Assembly (NCBI GenBank): GCA_025769875.1
Contig: JAGFNK010000066.1
Location: forward strand, 96,625-160,624
Source: Russula earlei
Lineage: Eukaryota > Basidiomycota > Agaricomycetes > Russulales > Russulaceae
Length of the DNA stretch: 64,000 nucleotides
Reading direction: 5' to 3'
Shown: positions 23,513 through 34,735 of the stretch, in pieces
Numbering within the stretch: position 1 is the first letter of the stretch
Layout of the letters: each line of letters opens with the position of its first letter
Made by a program: the position numbers and the translations under genes
Notes under the pieces: generated by a model
Seen by the model: only the letters and a program-made list of their open reading frames with translations
The model's database searches: none
What the model was told of the DNA's origin: nothing

Positions 23513-25550
23513 ATGGATTCATCTACCACGCACGACCACGCAGCACCCAACTCACCCGTCCTTGCTCTTTCAGACGTCGTTCATGACTCTCCTCCTTCTG
23601 CATCTCCTTTTCCGTATCAATCCTCTCCCTCATCCCACTCCCCTTCCGCTTCATCCCCTTCCATCCTCTTTACCGCCCACAAGCGACAGGACAACCATAC
23701 CCACCTCAGTTTCCTCTCCACGAGCCAGGATGCACACCCCGAACTCAACGTTGATCTTCTAGAACGTGAACTCAACACACTTTTGAATCAAAACGCGATC
23801 GTTACACACCCATCCGCTAACGAGTTCCATCACAAGAGACAGGAGCATGACGTACCTTCGCCAACTCACTCCCCAGGAACTGTACACCATACTCTGCAGT
23901 CACAACCTATCCCTATGTCTGACCTTGACTTTAACCATATCGCTGCAATGCTTCAGGCCGTCGCAGCCGAGGAGAGCGCAAACAAGGACAAGACGCGCGC
24001 AGCCCCCGCATTCCACTCTCTTACCGCCGACGACCCCCCTCGCATAATTTCACCCAGAATCAATGACACGCATGCGGCTCTTTCCGATGACTCGCGGTTC
24101 CTATATTGCTCTGATACGCATAGCGACACCCACGATGGGGGCACCACTGGAGCGCGAAAGCGCCAACGTCTGGACTTGGACGAACACGAGCTGCCCCTCA
24201 CGTCCGACGTGCAGAATGACTTTGGCGATATTACTGATATTTTAAACCACTTGGTACAGTTCGAACATCCACACGTGCCATTGGGCGCTGCTCCGGACAC
24301 CCGTGAAGCAGACGACGTTGTGGAACAGGTGATACGGCCACCTTCTGGCGCGCCTTCGCCTATCCTCGCCTCTGATGAACATGAATCCACTGTGCAACAT
24401 CCTGAGCAACCTCAACCTCAGCAGAAACGACAGCCATTACGGACCACCCCGACAACGCTTAACACCAATTCGTCCGTAGTGGCGTTCCTTGACAACCACA
24501 CGTCAGGCTACTCAGCACAGCCTCAACCTTCAACATCCGCTATTCAACCCAAAGTACCAGAGCTACCTGCAGGCGGCATACCAGTTTCAGATGGCAAGAA
24601 GCAACCGCACGCGTGCGAAGAGTGTCGAAAGCGGTTCACAAGGCGCAGCGATCTGCTTCGCCACACACGGATACACACTGGAGAGCGACCATTTGTTTGC
24701 ACTCATCCGAGTTGCGGGAAGAAATTTATTCAGGTATTCGTTCGAAGTTGTCGTACCGTACCACGTGTGGACTTACGCCCACATTCATATCCGATAGCGC
24801 TCCGCGCTAGATGTGCATATGCGTGTGCACACCGGTGAGAAACCGCACGGTTGCGAGTATCCCGGGTGCAACAAGACCTTTGGTGACTCGAGTTCACTTG
24901 CGCGGCACCGAAGAACACACACAGGTAAACGTCCATATAAATGCGAAGATCCCGTCTGCGAGAAGACGTTTACCAGGCGCACAACGCTGACCGCGCACAT
25001 GCGCACACACGATCCTCATTGGGAGCCAGATCCCAATATGTGCGTCCTCATCAGTCAAACCTATGCTAAAGTCCTCTGCTGATTCGTTCATAGTAAATAC
25101 GATTTCAAGCCCAAGAAGCGGAAACGCAGTGAAACCGGGAACCACGAAGGGTCCTCTGAGGACGATGACCTGGAGGAGTCAGTGCGCACGATATCTGCAC
25201 TGCTGCAAGGTACGGAAGGGAACGTTGCTATGCCTCCGCCGCATATACTTTCAGTCGGTGTGAGCAATGTTCGTACCCCAGTAGATCGGGGAATGACTGA
25301 CGTCGATGATCGCGAGTTGGCGTCGCGAGTTGCCGACATCAATGCCCGGATACTGGCTCATGCAACGGCAGAGGATGGGGAAGAAGAAGAGGTTGATGAA
25401 CTCGTAGATGAATTAGAAGGAGATGGGGAGGAGGATGAAGGAAGAGGGGAAGGGAAAGGCGTCCGGCAAGTCGTGGAGGTGAACGGGTGGAACGAGGGAG
25501 ACTCGAACGACGCGTTTTCTGTGCAACTGAGACCCAGGAAGAAGAGATGA
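23513..25550 (+). CDS. C2H2 zinc-finger transcription factor, four fingers
   Basis: Putative DNA-binding regulator of 639 residues in three exons (23513-24733, 24798-25039, 25094-25550). About 360 residues of Ser/Pro/His-rich disordered sequence precede four consecutive C2H2 fingers: [31 protein letters not shown] with the second finger split by the first intron, [20 protein letters not shown], and [20 protein letters not shown]. Linkers are the canonical TGE(R/K)P type between fingers 1-2 and 2-3, and TGKRP between 3-4. A basic patch (KPKKRKR) follows and then an acidic segment of Glu/Asp/Gly. Fingers with four residues between the cysteines resemble GLI/ZIC and fungal Zap1-like types. Target genes are unknown. 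Confidence 0.9.
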
Positions 25551-25716
25551 CCGTCCCTTGTGTTTGTCGGGCCGGAACTGGGGATGGATCGCTCACCGGG
25601 CCGACGGAGCGGAGGTGTGGATCGACGGCGATGGTGATCTCCTCTTCAGCCGCGGCTATCCTAACTTAAAATCCCTTTGCAATCGTCGTCCTTTCAACTC
25701 TACCACCATTATCGCC

Positions 25717-27024
25717 ATGTCCATCGAACTTCCATTCCCCAGTACCGAGATCCTTACCCTCACCCGGTGCGTTTCGATCCCTGCCCAATCAGGTCGTCGT
25801 CCTTGACAACTGTCTAGTCACATCCTTTCCGAGCAGATCCGTCTCGGTGCTGCAGCGACAGGCGACCTCACTCTCCTTATCAATGCCATCGAATTCACTT
25901 CCAAATTCATTGCCTCTAACGTGCGCAAGGCGCGCCTGATCAACCTGTCTGTTCCCCATCTGTCCCCTCGCCCACTTTGTTGTATTGATAACTGGCTTTT
26001 GATCAGTGTTGGCTTGGCTGGTGACACAAATGTGCAAGGCGAAGAACAGAAAAAGCTTGACGTGCTTTCCAACGATATCATGGTCAATTCCTTACGAGCG
26101 TCACGCAAGACAGCTGTGCTTATATCTGAGGAACTTGACCATGCCGTCGTCATCGAAGAAGAATACAAGGGAAAGTATTGCGTCGTGTTTGATCCACTCG
26201 ATGGAAGTAGCAACATCGACGCCGGTGTCAACGTCGGCACAATCTTTGGTATCTACAAAGTTGTGAGCAGTATCTATGAATTACTGAGCGTGGTACATAT
26301 GTTCACTCCTACTTCGAACTGTAGCGCCAGGGATCGGAAGGCACTATTGACGATGTTTTGAGACCTGGAAGTGAGATGGTTGCTGCCGGTTACACGATGT
26401 AAGCTCATTGGTCTCCACGTGTAAGCTCCGCCCGAACACCCTCCAGGTACGGCTCTTCTGCGAACCTTGTCCTCTCCACCGGCAACGGTGTAAATGGATA
26501 CACACTCGACCCTTCGCTCGGCGAGTTCGTCCTCACTCATCCTGATATCAAGATTCCACCGCGCGGCAAAATTTACTCATTCAATGAGGGGAATTCGCTG
26601 TATTTCCACCCTCCTACCATCAACTACCTCAACAGCATAAAATACCCGCCGGCCGGCAAATCTCCGTATTCGGCGCGATATGTCGGGAGTATGGTCGCTG
26701 ATGTACATCGAACTCTGTTATACGGTGGCATTTTTGGGTATCCAGATGACAAGAAGAGCAAGAACGGCAAGCTCAGGCTGCTCTACGAAGCATTCCCCAT
26801 GGCGTTTTTGACTGAACAGGTATGTACTCTCACACTTGCTCTCGGTCAGGGGTCGGATGTCATCGGAAATTTTTAAGGCGGGAGGAATAGCCACAACAGG
26901 CACCAGGCGCATCCTCGACATCGTACCAACTACCATTCATGAACGATCTAGCGTATACTTGGGTAGCAGGGACGACGTTCTGGATGTGATCACATTTTAC
27001 CAGGCAGAGGCAAAGTCCGCGTGA
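25717..27024 (+). CDS. FBP1: fructose-1,6-bisphosphatase
   Basis: Cytosolic gluconeogenic enzyme hydrolysing fructose-1,6-bisphosphate. Six exons (25717-25766, 25818-25946, 26007-26262, 26325-26398, 26447-26819, 26878-27024) give 342 residues, the family norm. Visible motifs: [19 protein letters not shown] (metal-site region), SEELD, the signature [46 protein letters not shown] with GGIFGYPD, and the C-terminal [18 protein letters not shown]. All splice sites are canonical and no frame break is seen. Converges with the Nur1-like gene (174 bp between stops). Confidence 0.97.
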
Positions 27025-27198
27025 TGCAGAGCAGCGCTCCAAGGCAATGAACTCATCGAGAAGCCTCACTAAGGCTACGTGGCATTCAAGTGTACTAGTC
27101 GTGTCGTAATACGAAGCTGGGCGTTTGCAATGCCTTTAAATTGTAGACTTTCAATCACCATTTGTAGCACGAATTGAAAGGAATAAAGAAACATAGTA

Positions 27199-28615
27199 TT
27201 AACGTGTATGATCGACAATCTCGGCCTCATTGGTCATGACACACGCATCCCTTCTCACTGGGTGGAGCCGTGGGGAAACATACTAATAAAGAAGGTTAAG
27301 TGACGCTCTTGAGAGAAGAGGCAAGCAGTCTCTCACCTTCTCGTCATACTCGTGTAGCACCTCCGCGGCGATAATTGTTCTGTCCTTGAGCAATGCCTCA
27401 TACGTCGTCGTTAGAACGCGAATCTAGAAGATCCAACGAATTCGGAATCAACACGAAGAGTTAGTCGAGCAAGGACAGGGGGAAGAAATGGTGCGAACCT
27501 GAAAACTGACGCCGACCATAACGGCAGCCATCATGATCCAGTTCCCCGCATTCCATAACATCCACAAAAACACGTGAATGGGCGAGTATATGCAGAAGAG
27601 CATGAGCTCCCCCTCGCTCGGCGTCCACACCTCGAGCTCCTGCACGCGTCGGCCACCGTATGCGCTGTTCCCTTGAGAGGAAGACGGGGCGATGCCGAGC
27701 AGGAAGCGCCAGAATGCGAGGAACATCCTCCACGCGTGCGAACGCAGGCGGCTGGCGAGCGCGGGCGGATCTGTTGGCGCCAAGACGAAGCGCGCGTTGG
27801 GAGACGCGACGGGGTCGGGCTTGAGGAAGAGGTGGTATAGCTTCGTGTCAGTGAACAAGAAAAGGGTGTTCAACGAGGCCGCGACAATCAAGAGACATGT
27901 CATTGGCACGGTCTGGAAGAGAGAGAAAGGATGTACGTTCCTCAGCCGACTCTGTTGCGCGTGAAAGTCACCAAGAAAGGGACGTACCCAATCAAACCAT
28001 GCGACATTGTTGTCTTCGCGATACATGTCTTCCCAGCCGACGTCCGAGTCTGGAATGGATCGTATCTGGGAGATCCGAATGCAGAAATGGATGAAGTGTA
28101 ATGCGCCGCCGATAAGACAGGCCGACGTCTTTGGTGAGGGGAGCGGTACATTGTTCGGGAAGATGGATATCTCAAAGGCGATGCGGGACGGCAAAGCGGT
28201 GATCCTCCACGTTCACCGTCAGCTGTAAATCCATAAACTGAACAAGGTGAGGGAGCAATCACCTTTCATACAGGCTCTTCCTGCGCACGGCACGTTTGGC
28301 CGATGTGGCCTTCCCATTCGGGCTGTCGATCTCGCTTTTCCGCGCGCTTCGGCGTTTGGGACCTAGAGGGAAGTACGGCGGGGAGCGAAGGCCCCGCGCA
28401 GCCTCCCAGTCGAAGGGGAGGCTGGCGGAGAGCGAGGGAGACTCGAGTGGGGATCGAGTGAACGGGTAGGACGTTCGTGTCCTGGGTGTCGGGAGGGGCG
28501 CAGGTGCAGAGGGTGGTGTGGTAGAGGTAGAGCGGGTGGTATGATGACTGGAAGTGTTGGATAAGCGTCTCGGGGACGCCATGGCATTCGCCTGGGCAAG
28601 ACGACGGAGGTCCAT
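27199..28615 (-). CDS. Nur1/DUF2418 nuclear-rim membrane protein
   Basis: Integral membrane protein related to yeast Nur1 (nuclear rim protein 1, DUF2418), which helps tether silent and rDNA chromatin to the inner nuclear membrane. Five exons (28615-28263, 28204-27988, 27912-27499, 27423-27337, 27282-27199) give 384 residues. After a Ser/Pro-rich N-terminus come SRIAFEISIFPNNVPLPSPK, GGALHFIHFCIRISQIR, DSDVGWEDMY and WFDW, then hydrophobic segments MTCLLIVAASLNTLFLF and MLFCIYSPIHVFLWMLW. A long intervening loop holds FLKPDPVASPNARFV. The C-terminus has YVSPRLHPVRRDACVMTNEAE, as in other DUF2418 proteins. The exon-2 acceptor is GTGGAG, since the better-looking upstream TTTACAG would introduce stops. 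Function is transferred from yeast. Confidence 0.85.
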
Positions 28616-29128
28616 AGATGCAACAGGCAGGCGCGAAGGCCCGTGGTTGTACGGTTGGAGGCCTCGCGTCTTTCACGCGTTTTGTTCGCGCGTTACATTT
28701 CCCCAGTCGTGACGCTGACCCAACTACCGGGGTTCCCCGAGAAATTAATTTCTGTGGGAAACTGATATTCCCTTTCGAGGAAGGAGAGGCGCCCGCATCG
28801 CCGCCAGCCAGCCACGAGGCGCCAGTCCACGTGGAATTTTTTTGTTTGTACACCATTACGTAATACACACAAATGTCTTAAAAAGGAAATACAGACAATG
28901 GTATTTTAAAGGGTCGGCCATTTCGAGCCCAAGTTGAACATTTCTCCCCCAATCTACATCTTTTCCCTCTACACCCATCTTCCACCTTTCGTCCGTCAGG
29001 GACTTCATTTCTTTCGCGTTTGTGCATATCTACCCAAACCCGTTTCTCCTGCTTTTACAAACATAACTTCCACCGAGCGCGCCCGCACCTCCACATCCTT
29101 GTCGCCTTCGAACTCGATCAGCGTCAGG
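28616..29128. other. divergent promoter region
   Basis: About 510 bp between the divergent Nur1-like and coiled-coil membrane protein genes. The right half (about 28930-29128) is pyrimidine-rich (CT-rich leader typical of fungal 5' UTRs). A TATA-like TTTAAA occurs near 28904-28910. No additional gene seen. Confidence 0.4.
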
Positions 29129-30806
29129 ATGGCCCAACCTTCCTCTTCTCAACGTGACCGCGACCGAGAGGGGCACTCGCATCGTTCGGAACGCTCCACC
29201 CACCGTCATCACAGAACCATCTCTTCCACTACTCTTCTCCTCGTTCTTTCTCTTATCCTTGCCGTCCTTGCCGTCATGCTCTCTCTACCCAGCCAAAGTT
29301 CCTCTACCAGCACACCCGGGGACCCTGCTACCCAAGGTGTTTGGAGCGTGCTCACGCCCAAGCGATCTCAAGCTCTTATCGCCCGCGAGAGCAATGTTGC
29401 GGTGCGTGAAGCAGAAGTCGCTCGCCGTGAAGCCGAGATCCTCGTCGGCGCACCTGGTGGTGTCATTGGGCCTAGCCCTGTCCCGACATCCTGCCCTCCT
29501 TGTGTGGCGCAAGCGACCTTTGAACCCCCTCCGATTCAGACCGTTATCAAGGAGGTTGTCCAGGACAAGGACCTTACACCGCCGGGATGGTGGAAGGAAA
29601 GCAACGTGCGGTTCGACGATATCCTCGACCGCGAACTCAAAATTGCCGAGCGTGAGCGCGAGATAAGTCGTCGTGAGGAGACTGTCAACCGTCGCGAACA
29701 CGACGCATCTCGTCGTGAGGCTTGGATCATGGAACAACTTGCGTGAGTCACCTATCTATCTGTCCACTCATCCCAAACCCCAGCTAATGTCTGGTTCAGT
29801 GCTCTCGGCGGCGAATCTGCAGTTGAGGAAGAATACATTTACGAACCGGCTGGAGCCAAACGCAGACCATCGAAGGTACCACCGCCTCTCTACCGCCGTC
29901 CCGAGCTCTGAGACGAAGGAGGTTCTGGATTCGTCTCGTTTTCCCACTTCAGTCAGTTGAAGTCTTTGTGATATCCTTCCTCCCACACTCCTTCGTCCGG
30001 GCTTGGGGGACAACGGTTTTTTCATCTCTTTTTTTGTCCCCCTCGTTCCCCGTAGCCTTGGGCCCATTTGGTCCCGACGCGTCCAGTCGCGTCGTCCGGA
30101 ATCAATCTTACTCGATCTGGTCGACGCGTCTACACGTGACATGCCAGTTCGTCTCGTGCACACCACGTTTTTTTGGTTTAAATTTTTAATGGAGATTGCT
30201 CGCTTGGGCAATGTCCGCGTGTCGACCAAAAAGGGCTCCAAGGCTACAAACCCCATGCATCAGTTCGAGAATTGTTTCGCTGATGCACTATTTTCCCACC
30301 TATAGGAAGTCCCTCCCGTCCTAATTACAGAGATTGAAACTGCAACACGTACCGTAACTCAAGTTCACATCGAAACCCAGTTTGTGCCAAATGAAAAAGT
30401 CAACGTCCCACCCCCTGCTAATACCCGCCGAGTCGCCAATCCCACCCCTTCTCCGTACACAACTTCATTCTCTACCATGTTGCCAAAAACCACTTCGGTT
30501 GAGGTGCTGATAGAGCATGAGGAGGCTGTTGTGCGTGAAGAACCTGTTGAGGTGGAGGAGATCTTTGAGGACCCGAGGAGGCGTTCGGTTCGCAAGCCGC
30601 CCCCCCCCGCCCGCTTTCCCGCCTGCTGCGTACAGACCGGCGCCACAGCGCTGGTGGTAAGTATTATGGGGCGGTGGTTAGTTGACGATCATGAAACTGC
30701 TCTGGGCTTGTATTTACTATTCATCTTTTCTTGCTACGCATCTTCTATTGTCGCTGCTTGCGGCGCATTGGTGCTATCTATTATTGAGTTTACCTTCGAG
30801 TTTTGA
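29129..30806 (+). CDS. single-pass membrane protein with Arg/Glu coiled coil
   Basis: Not a family I can name. Exons 29129-29742, 29800-29875 and 30306 onward. A His/Arg/Ser-rich N-terminus is followed by one strong membrane segment (TTLLLVLSLILAVLAVMLSL) and then two blocks of Arg/Glu repeats: REAEVARREAEIL, and later REREISRREETVNRREHDAS, predicted coiled coil. The C-terminal part is Pro/Val-rich. The second intron (29876-30305) is 430 nt, several times the local norm. The annotated end is uncertain: the open frame runs to 30806 through a hydrophobic stretch, but a run of nine C at 30600-30608 precedes it. With one C fewer, the frame would read a proline-rich tail ending ..YRPAPQRWW at TAA 30658-30660, which looks more natural. 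Both ends should be considered. Confidence 0.6.
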
Positions 30807-31129
30807 CGTTACTTACCCTGCGATACCTACTTGATCCTTACTGGACCTTACGAACCCTGACGACAAATGGAAGGTTACTCACAACGTTAACGGCTACATT
30901 CGAGTTGGCAACGTATATAGTCTGTAGAGAATATCAATCACACACGGTTCACTGAAACCAGACCGTGGGAGTGGCATTTGTAAATGTTTGGACAACCTGG
31001 CGCGTCATTTCGTCTGTCCTGTCTTCGCCTGAGCACTTATTTTCCTTCTAGCTTAATAGTCCAACGCGCCTTGACTGTTCTCTCTCGTGCACCAACCGTC
31101 ATTCGCGTGGTTCTATTCCACTAGTTCAC

Positions 31130-32425
31130 ATGGCCGCTGCACCCCACGAGAATTCCCGTAATTTAGGACCTTACACGCAGATCACAACCCCATCTAAAAA
31201 TTCGACCCTTTCCCCCCCATTGTCCCCCCTCGCGAATGTCTACTCTCGATTTTCTAGCTGGCGCGCAGCGCTCGGGCTATCAAACCCGGGTACTGTGGAG
31301 AACTTGCAGAAGGAGGTCAAGAGTGAGCTCTTTTCCTCCTATTTGTAAGTCTGTTGGGTATGACTTATAGGGCCACACAGCAACGCACCTGACCAACTTC
31401 GTCTTTGATGGCGCGCGAGCCGATCTTATGAAAGGTCTATCTATGGATCCGGCCTTTCAGGTCACTCATTCGTTTCAGTTGGCCTCGCAATCCACCCCTC
31501 CAACTTACTCATTCGGGGCGCTCTTCGCGAACGCCAAGGTGAGTTACGGAATGTTTGTCTTTTTTTTTCTTACGCCGACGTTCCTCCCACAGGTCCTTCT
31601 GCAAGGGAACGTCGATCACGAGGGAAACGTCTCTGGGCGATTCCAACAAAGCTGGTCAGCGTCAAATACCTCAAAGGTACAGGCGCAGGTATGTTGTTGT
31701 CTCGATGTGCTCTCGAACCGCCGAGCGACGTAACGCCACCATAGCTCGGGATGCAGCCTGGCCATACCATGATACAACTGGAGCACGACTACTCCGGTCA
31801 AGATTACTCCCTGAATGCTAAAGTTATAAATCCGTCACCGTTGGACGGTTCCGGCATCTACGTCGGGAGCTACCTCCAGTCCGTATCGAAAAATTTAGCC
31901 CTGGGCATCGAGACACTCTACCAACGGGCTGCGCTTGACCAAGCGGAAATGTCATCATCGTATCTTGCCAAGCTGACGGGCGCGGACGGGAAGTGGATAG
32001 CGACCGCGCAGTTCCAGCCGATTGGCGTGCTCCAGGCGACTTATTGGCACAAGCTCAGTGAAAAGGTAGAGGCAGCTGCTGATTTGCAGGTGATTGCGGC
32101 TCCGATGCGCCGCGATGCGATTGCCACAGTTGGCACGAAGTATGACCTTCGTATGTCGACCTTCCGTGCACAACTGGACTCGACGGGTAAGGTGTCAGCG
32201 TTGCTGGAGCAGCGATTTGCGCCCAGCTTTGCATTCACGGTTGCCGGAGAGATAGACCACTTCAAAGTGCGTGTCCTGTTTCACCCCCCTTCCACTGCAT
32301 GTTTAAGTAACTTGCCGGTCCCCCAGAATGCTGCCAAGGTTGGCGTCGGTGTGATGATCGAGAGCACAAGTTTGACACCCGAGGAGATGGGAATGGTACC
32401 ACCACCTGGACAGCCACATTTTTAG
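31130..32425 (+). CDS. TOM40: TOM40, channel of the mitochondrial outer-membrane translocase
   Basis: Beta-barrel import pore of the TOM complex. Five exons (31130-31322, 31381-31538, 31593-31688, 31745-32266, 32327-32425) give 355 residues with no frame break. After a Ser/Pro-rich N-terminus come NPGTVENLQKEVK and THLTNFVFDGARADL, a segment typical of Tom40, then LNAKVINPSPLDGSGIYVGS and alternating amphipathic beta strands (YLQSVSKNLALGIE, AAADLQVIAAP). The C-terminal strand AAKVGVGVMIES is a beta-signal-like stretch needed for SAM-dependent insertion. Length is typical for fungal Tom40. The next gene starts 199 bp downstream on the same strand. Confidence 0.94.
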
Positions 32426-32623
32426 CCATCTACGATTTGCCTGTTGATGGATACACTAGACTAATGCATAGCATAACCCCTACTCGTTGCACGTTGCACC
32501 GTCCCTGCATGCCGAGACGGGTACCGGACCGTGCGTGAGAAAAATGATTGGGCAAAGAAATTAATTCGGATTGTCACTTTTGCTCATCGATATGACTCCC
32601 ACCACTACGTTTTTTTATAAGGC

Positions 32624-33627
32624 ATGGCCCCACTCATCGCGGTGAAGAATCTCTCCTGTCTTCGTCCGGAAGGTGATCCCATCTTCTTAAACGTCAATTT
32701 TGACGTGAACGAAGATGACATCATCGTCATTCAGTCAGGTAGCGGTGTTGGGTGAGTTTTTTGTCTTGTTCGCTCCCATGAACACCCACCGACACCCTTC
32801 TCGTATGCCCTCGTCTGCAGAAAGACTACCCTTTTGAAGTGTATAGCACATCTTAGTCTTTATCACGGAACAGTAGACTTCAAGGGAAAGTGAGTCGCGC
32901 TTCGCCCTAATTGTCCTCGAAGATGTGTCTTACTGGGGGTGTCAGACCCCCCAAGGCTTATGGTATGCTGGCCATCCACAGGAGATGAAACATCCTCCCA
33001 TGAATGTTATCATACAGGTATCCCCACGTACAGAACTTACGTCCAATACATCCCCCAACGACCTTCGCTATTACCTGGCACGCCACGCGACCTAATCGAG
33101 ACGCTGTCCACCTTCCGCGCGCGACACACCCCAGAATACACTTCCGGGGACAAGTGTTACATAGGGAATTCCATAACCTTAGCCGAGGAGTGGGATATCA
33201 AGGAGGAGCTCTGGGACAGGCCGTGGAATTTGCTCAGCGTGGGTGAAGCCCAGCGATTATCGCTGGCGATCGCGTATGGGCTCAACCGAGCTGAGATCTT
33301 GCTGCTCGACGGTGCGTGTCCTCTTTGTGTTTTCTTTTCCTTTCTTTCCCGTCTCATGACGACGTTTCCCCACTCTTTCAATTTGCATCCAATCTAACTC
33401 TAACTGGGTGTGTTGCTTTTTAATATCTAGAACCGACCTCCGCTCTCGACACGCCATTGTCCAAGGCGGTGGAGAAGACCCTCGTGTCCGACATCGCGAA
33501 CCCAGACAAGGTTCTGAAGGCAATCATCTGGGTCACCCACTCGGAAGAACAAGCGGATCGCGTCGGAAAGCGGTTCCTACGCCTCACGCCGCACGGAGTC
33601 GAAGAACGGTCTCGATTCGAAGCGTAG
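32624..33627 (+). CDS. small soluble ABC-type ATPase, FetA/YbbL-like
   Basis: A single ABC nucleotide-binding domain without membrane segments, 234 residues from five exons (32624-32751, 32821-32889, 32946-32962, 33018-33311, 33431-33627). The third exon is only 17 nt. Walker A is GSGVGKTT; the Q-loop region is YVQYIPQRPSLLPGTP; the signature is LSVGEAQRLSLA; Walker B with D-loop is ILLLDEPTSALD; the H-switch is VTHSEEQ. Size, order and the YIPQ..LLPGT and LSxGExQR words match bacterial FetA (YbbL), which pairs with the membrane protein FetB (UPF0014) in iron export. No FetB-like gene is adjacent here. Being an ABC ATPase is certain; FetA-like function is inference. Confidence 0.8.
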
Positions 33628-34322
33628 ACAGTGGCACTGCGAGGGGCCATCGATTGTTTTATTTTTGGAGCATAATGCTTGGCAATTCCAAGCAGAACTC
33701 TTTCAATGTAACTAGATGACACTGGGCTCGCTGATGTGAAACATAAATCGAAAATCGACAAGTTTGTAGCTCGCCCGGAAGACACGCTTGAGTTCGTGTT
33801 GCTGGACTGAAGGCAGAGGTTCTTGAAAGAGCAGTGAGCAAGCTTGGAACTTTAGCAGACAGTGAGGAGAGCGACTGGGAATCAACTGTGAATCGACTGT
33901 ATTCGAGAGAAGTAGCTAGGAGATTTGAATACAGGCAGACATCAAAGGGAAAGACATGAAAGAAAGTTTCGAGAACGCGCGAGATCGAGAGACGAAGACA
34001 AAGAGCATACGATAGATACTTCATACTGGGATCGTAGCATGCCTAACCAATCATAAATCCTACAAGTTCTTGAGGAAAGAGCGACGCGGCGAGGAAGGCG
34101 AAGCGATCGCAATCGAGGAGGCGCGCGAGAGGGGCGTGGCGCGGAGTCTTGATGCGAAGGGTCGAGGTCCGTCGAGGGGATGATGAAGGGGAAGAGAGAG
34201 AGAAAGGAGGTAGCGGCGACAGTTGGTGGTAAGGAAAGGAAGGGAGATTGGGTAATAACTTACAAGTCCAATCAATGCATTGTCCGGAGGTCGTAAGCAT
34301 ATAAAATCAGTCCCGTGTTGTT
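33628..34322. other. intergenic interval upstream of tRNA
   Basis: About 690 bp. Minus-strand open frames (33659-34024, 34043-34300) show no known domain; they are low-complexity Ser/Arg/Leu sequence. A purine-rich tract (GAGAGAGA type) lies near 34190-34250. I see no supported gene. Confidence 0.4.
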
Positions 34323-34414
34323 GGACCTTTAGCTCAATCGGTAGAGCTTTGTACTTATGAGGTTACCTTAACCAATTCATGCAAGGGTCCCGAGTTCGAT
34401 TCTCGGAAGGTCCA
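34323..34414 (+). tRNA. tRNA-Ile(UAU), intron-containing (tentative anticodon)
   Basis: Cloverleaf: acceptor GGACCTT pairs with AAGGTCC plus discriminator A; D arm GCTC/GAGC; T arm CCGAG-TTCGATT-CTCGG; anticodon stem TTGTA pairs with TGCAA if a 19-nt intron (about 34361-34379) is removed. The intron sits one base 3' of the anticodon, the canonical place. With U33 fixed, the anticodon reads TAT (Ile); fungal tRNA-Ile(UAU) genes often carry introns. The base at position 37 would be G, which is unusual, so identity is tentative. A T run (34416-34420) directly downstream is a normal RNA polymerase III terminator. A DNA transposon begins at 34425. Confidence 0.75.
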
Positions 34415-34415
34415 C

Positions 34416-34420
34416 TTTTT
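34416..34420 (+). terminator. RNA polymerase III T-run terminator of the tRNA
   Basis: Five T immediately after the tRNA discriminator base and one C. The length is enough for pol III termination. Confidence 0.6.
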
Positions 34421-34735
34421 AGTACTATATTACTGTACATTTGTCACCCCCGATCATTCATCAGGTACTCTCAGGTCACATCAGTCACAGTGCCATTTTC
34501 AAAGTCCGATTTGTCCCTGTGAATCTGTGAAGACAGTTGAGGCAGCAGGCAAAGTCTTTTAGGCTACATACATACTGTGTTTTATGTATGTATAGACCTA
34601 AAATATCACACTCACAACCATTAAGTGAAGAATCTAAGCCAGTACTAAGGAGTGTGTGGATTGTACAGTGGGTATTCATAGGGAAAATATGGATGCAGGA
34701 CTGCATAGTGGTTGGGCATGCTTGGGGATGGCAGC

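Noticed and set aside
30609..30806. A second membrane segment at the end of the coiled-coil protein
   Set aside because: Not firmly rejected, but more likely 3' UTR read in the wrong frame after the nine-C run.
34043..34300. Minus-strand 85-codon frame next to the tRNA as a small gene
   Set aside because: Pure Ser/Pro/Leu/Arg low complexity from a GA-rich tract; no start context or homology signal.
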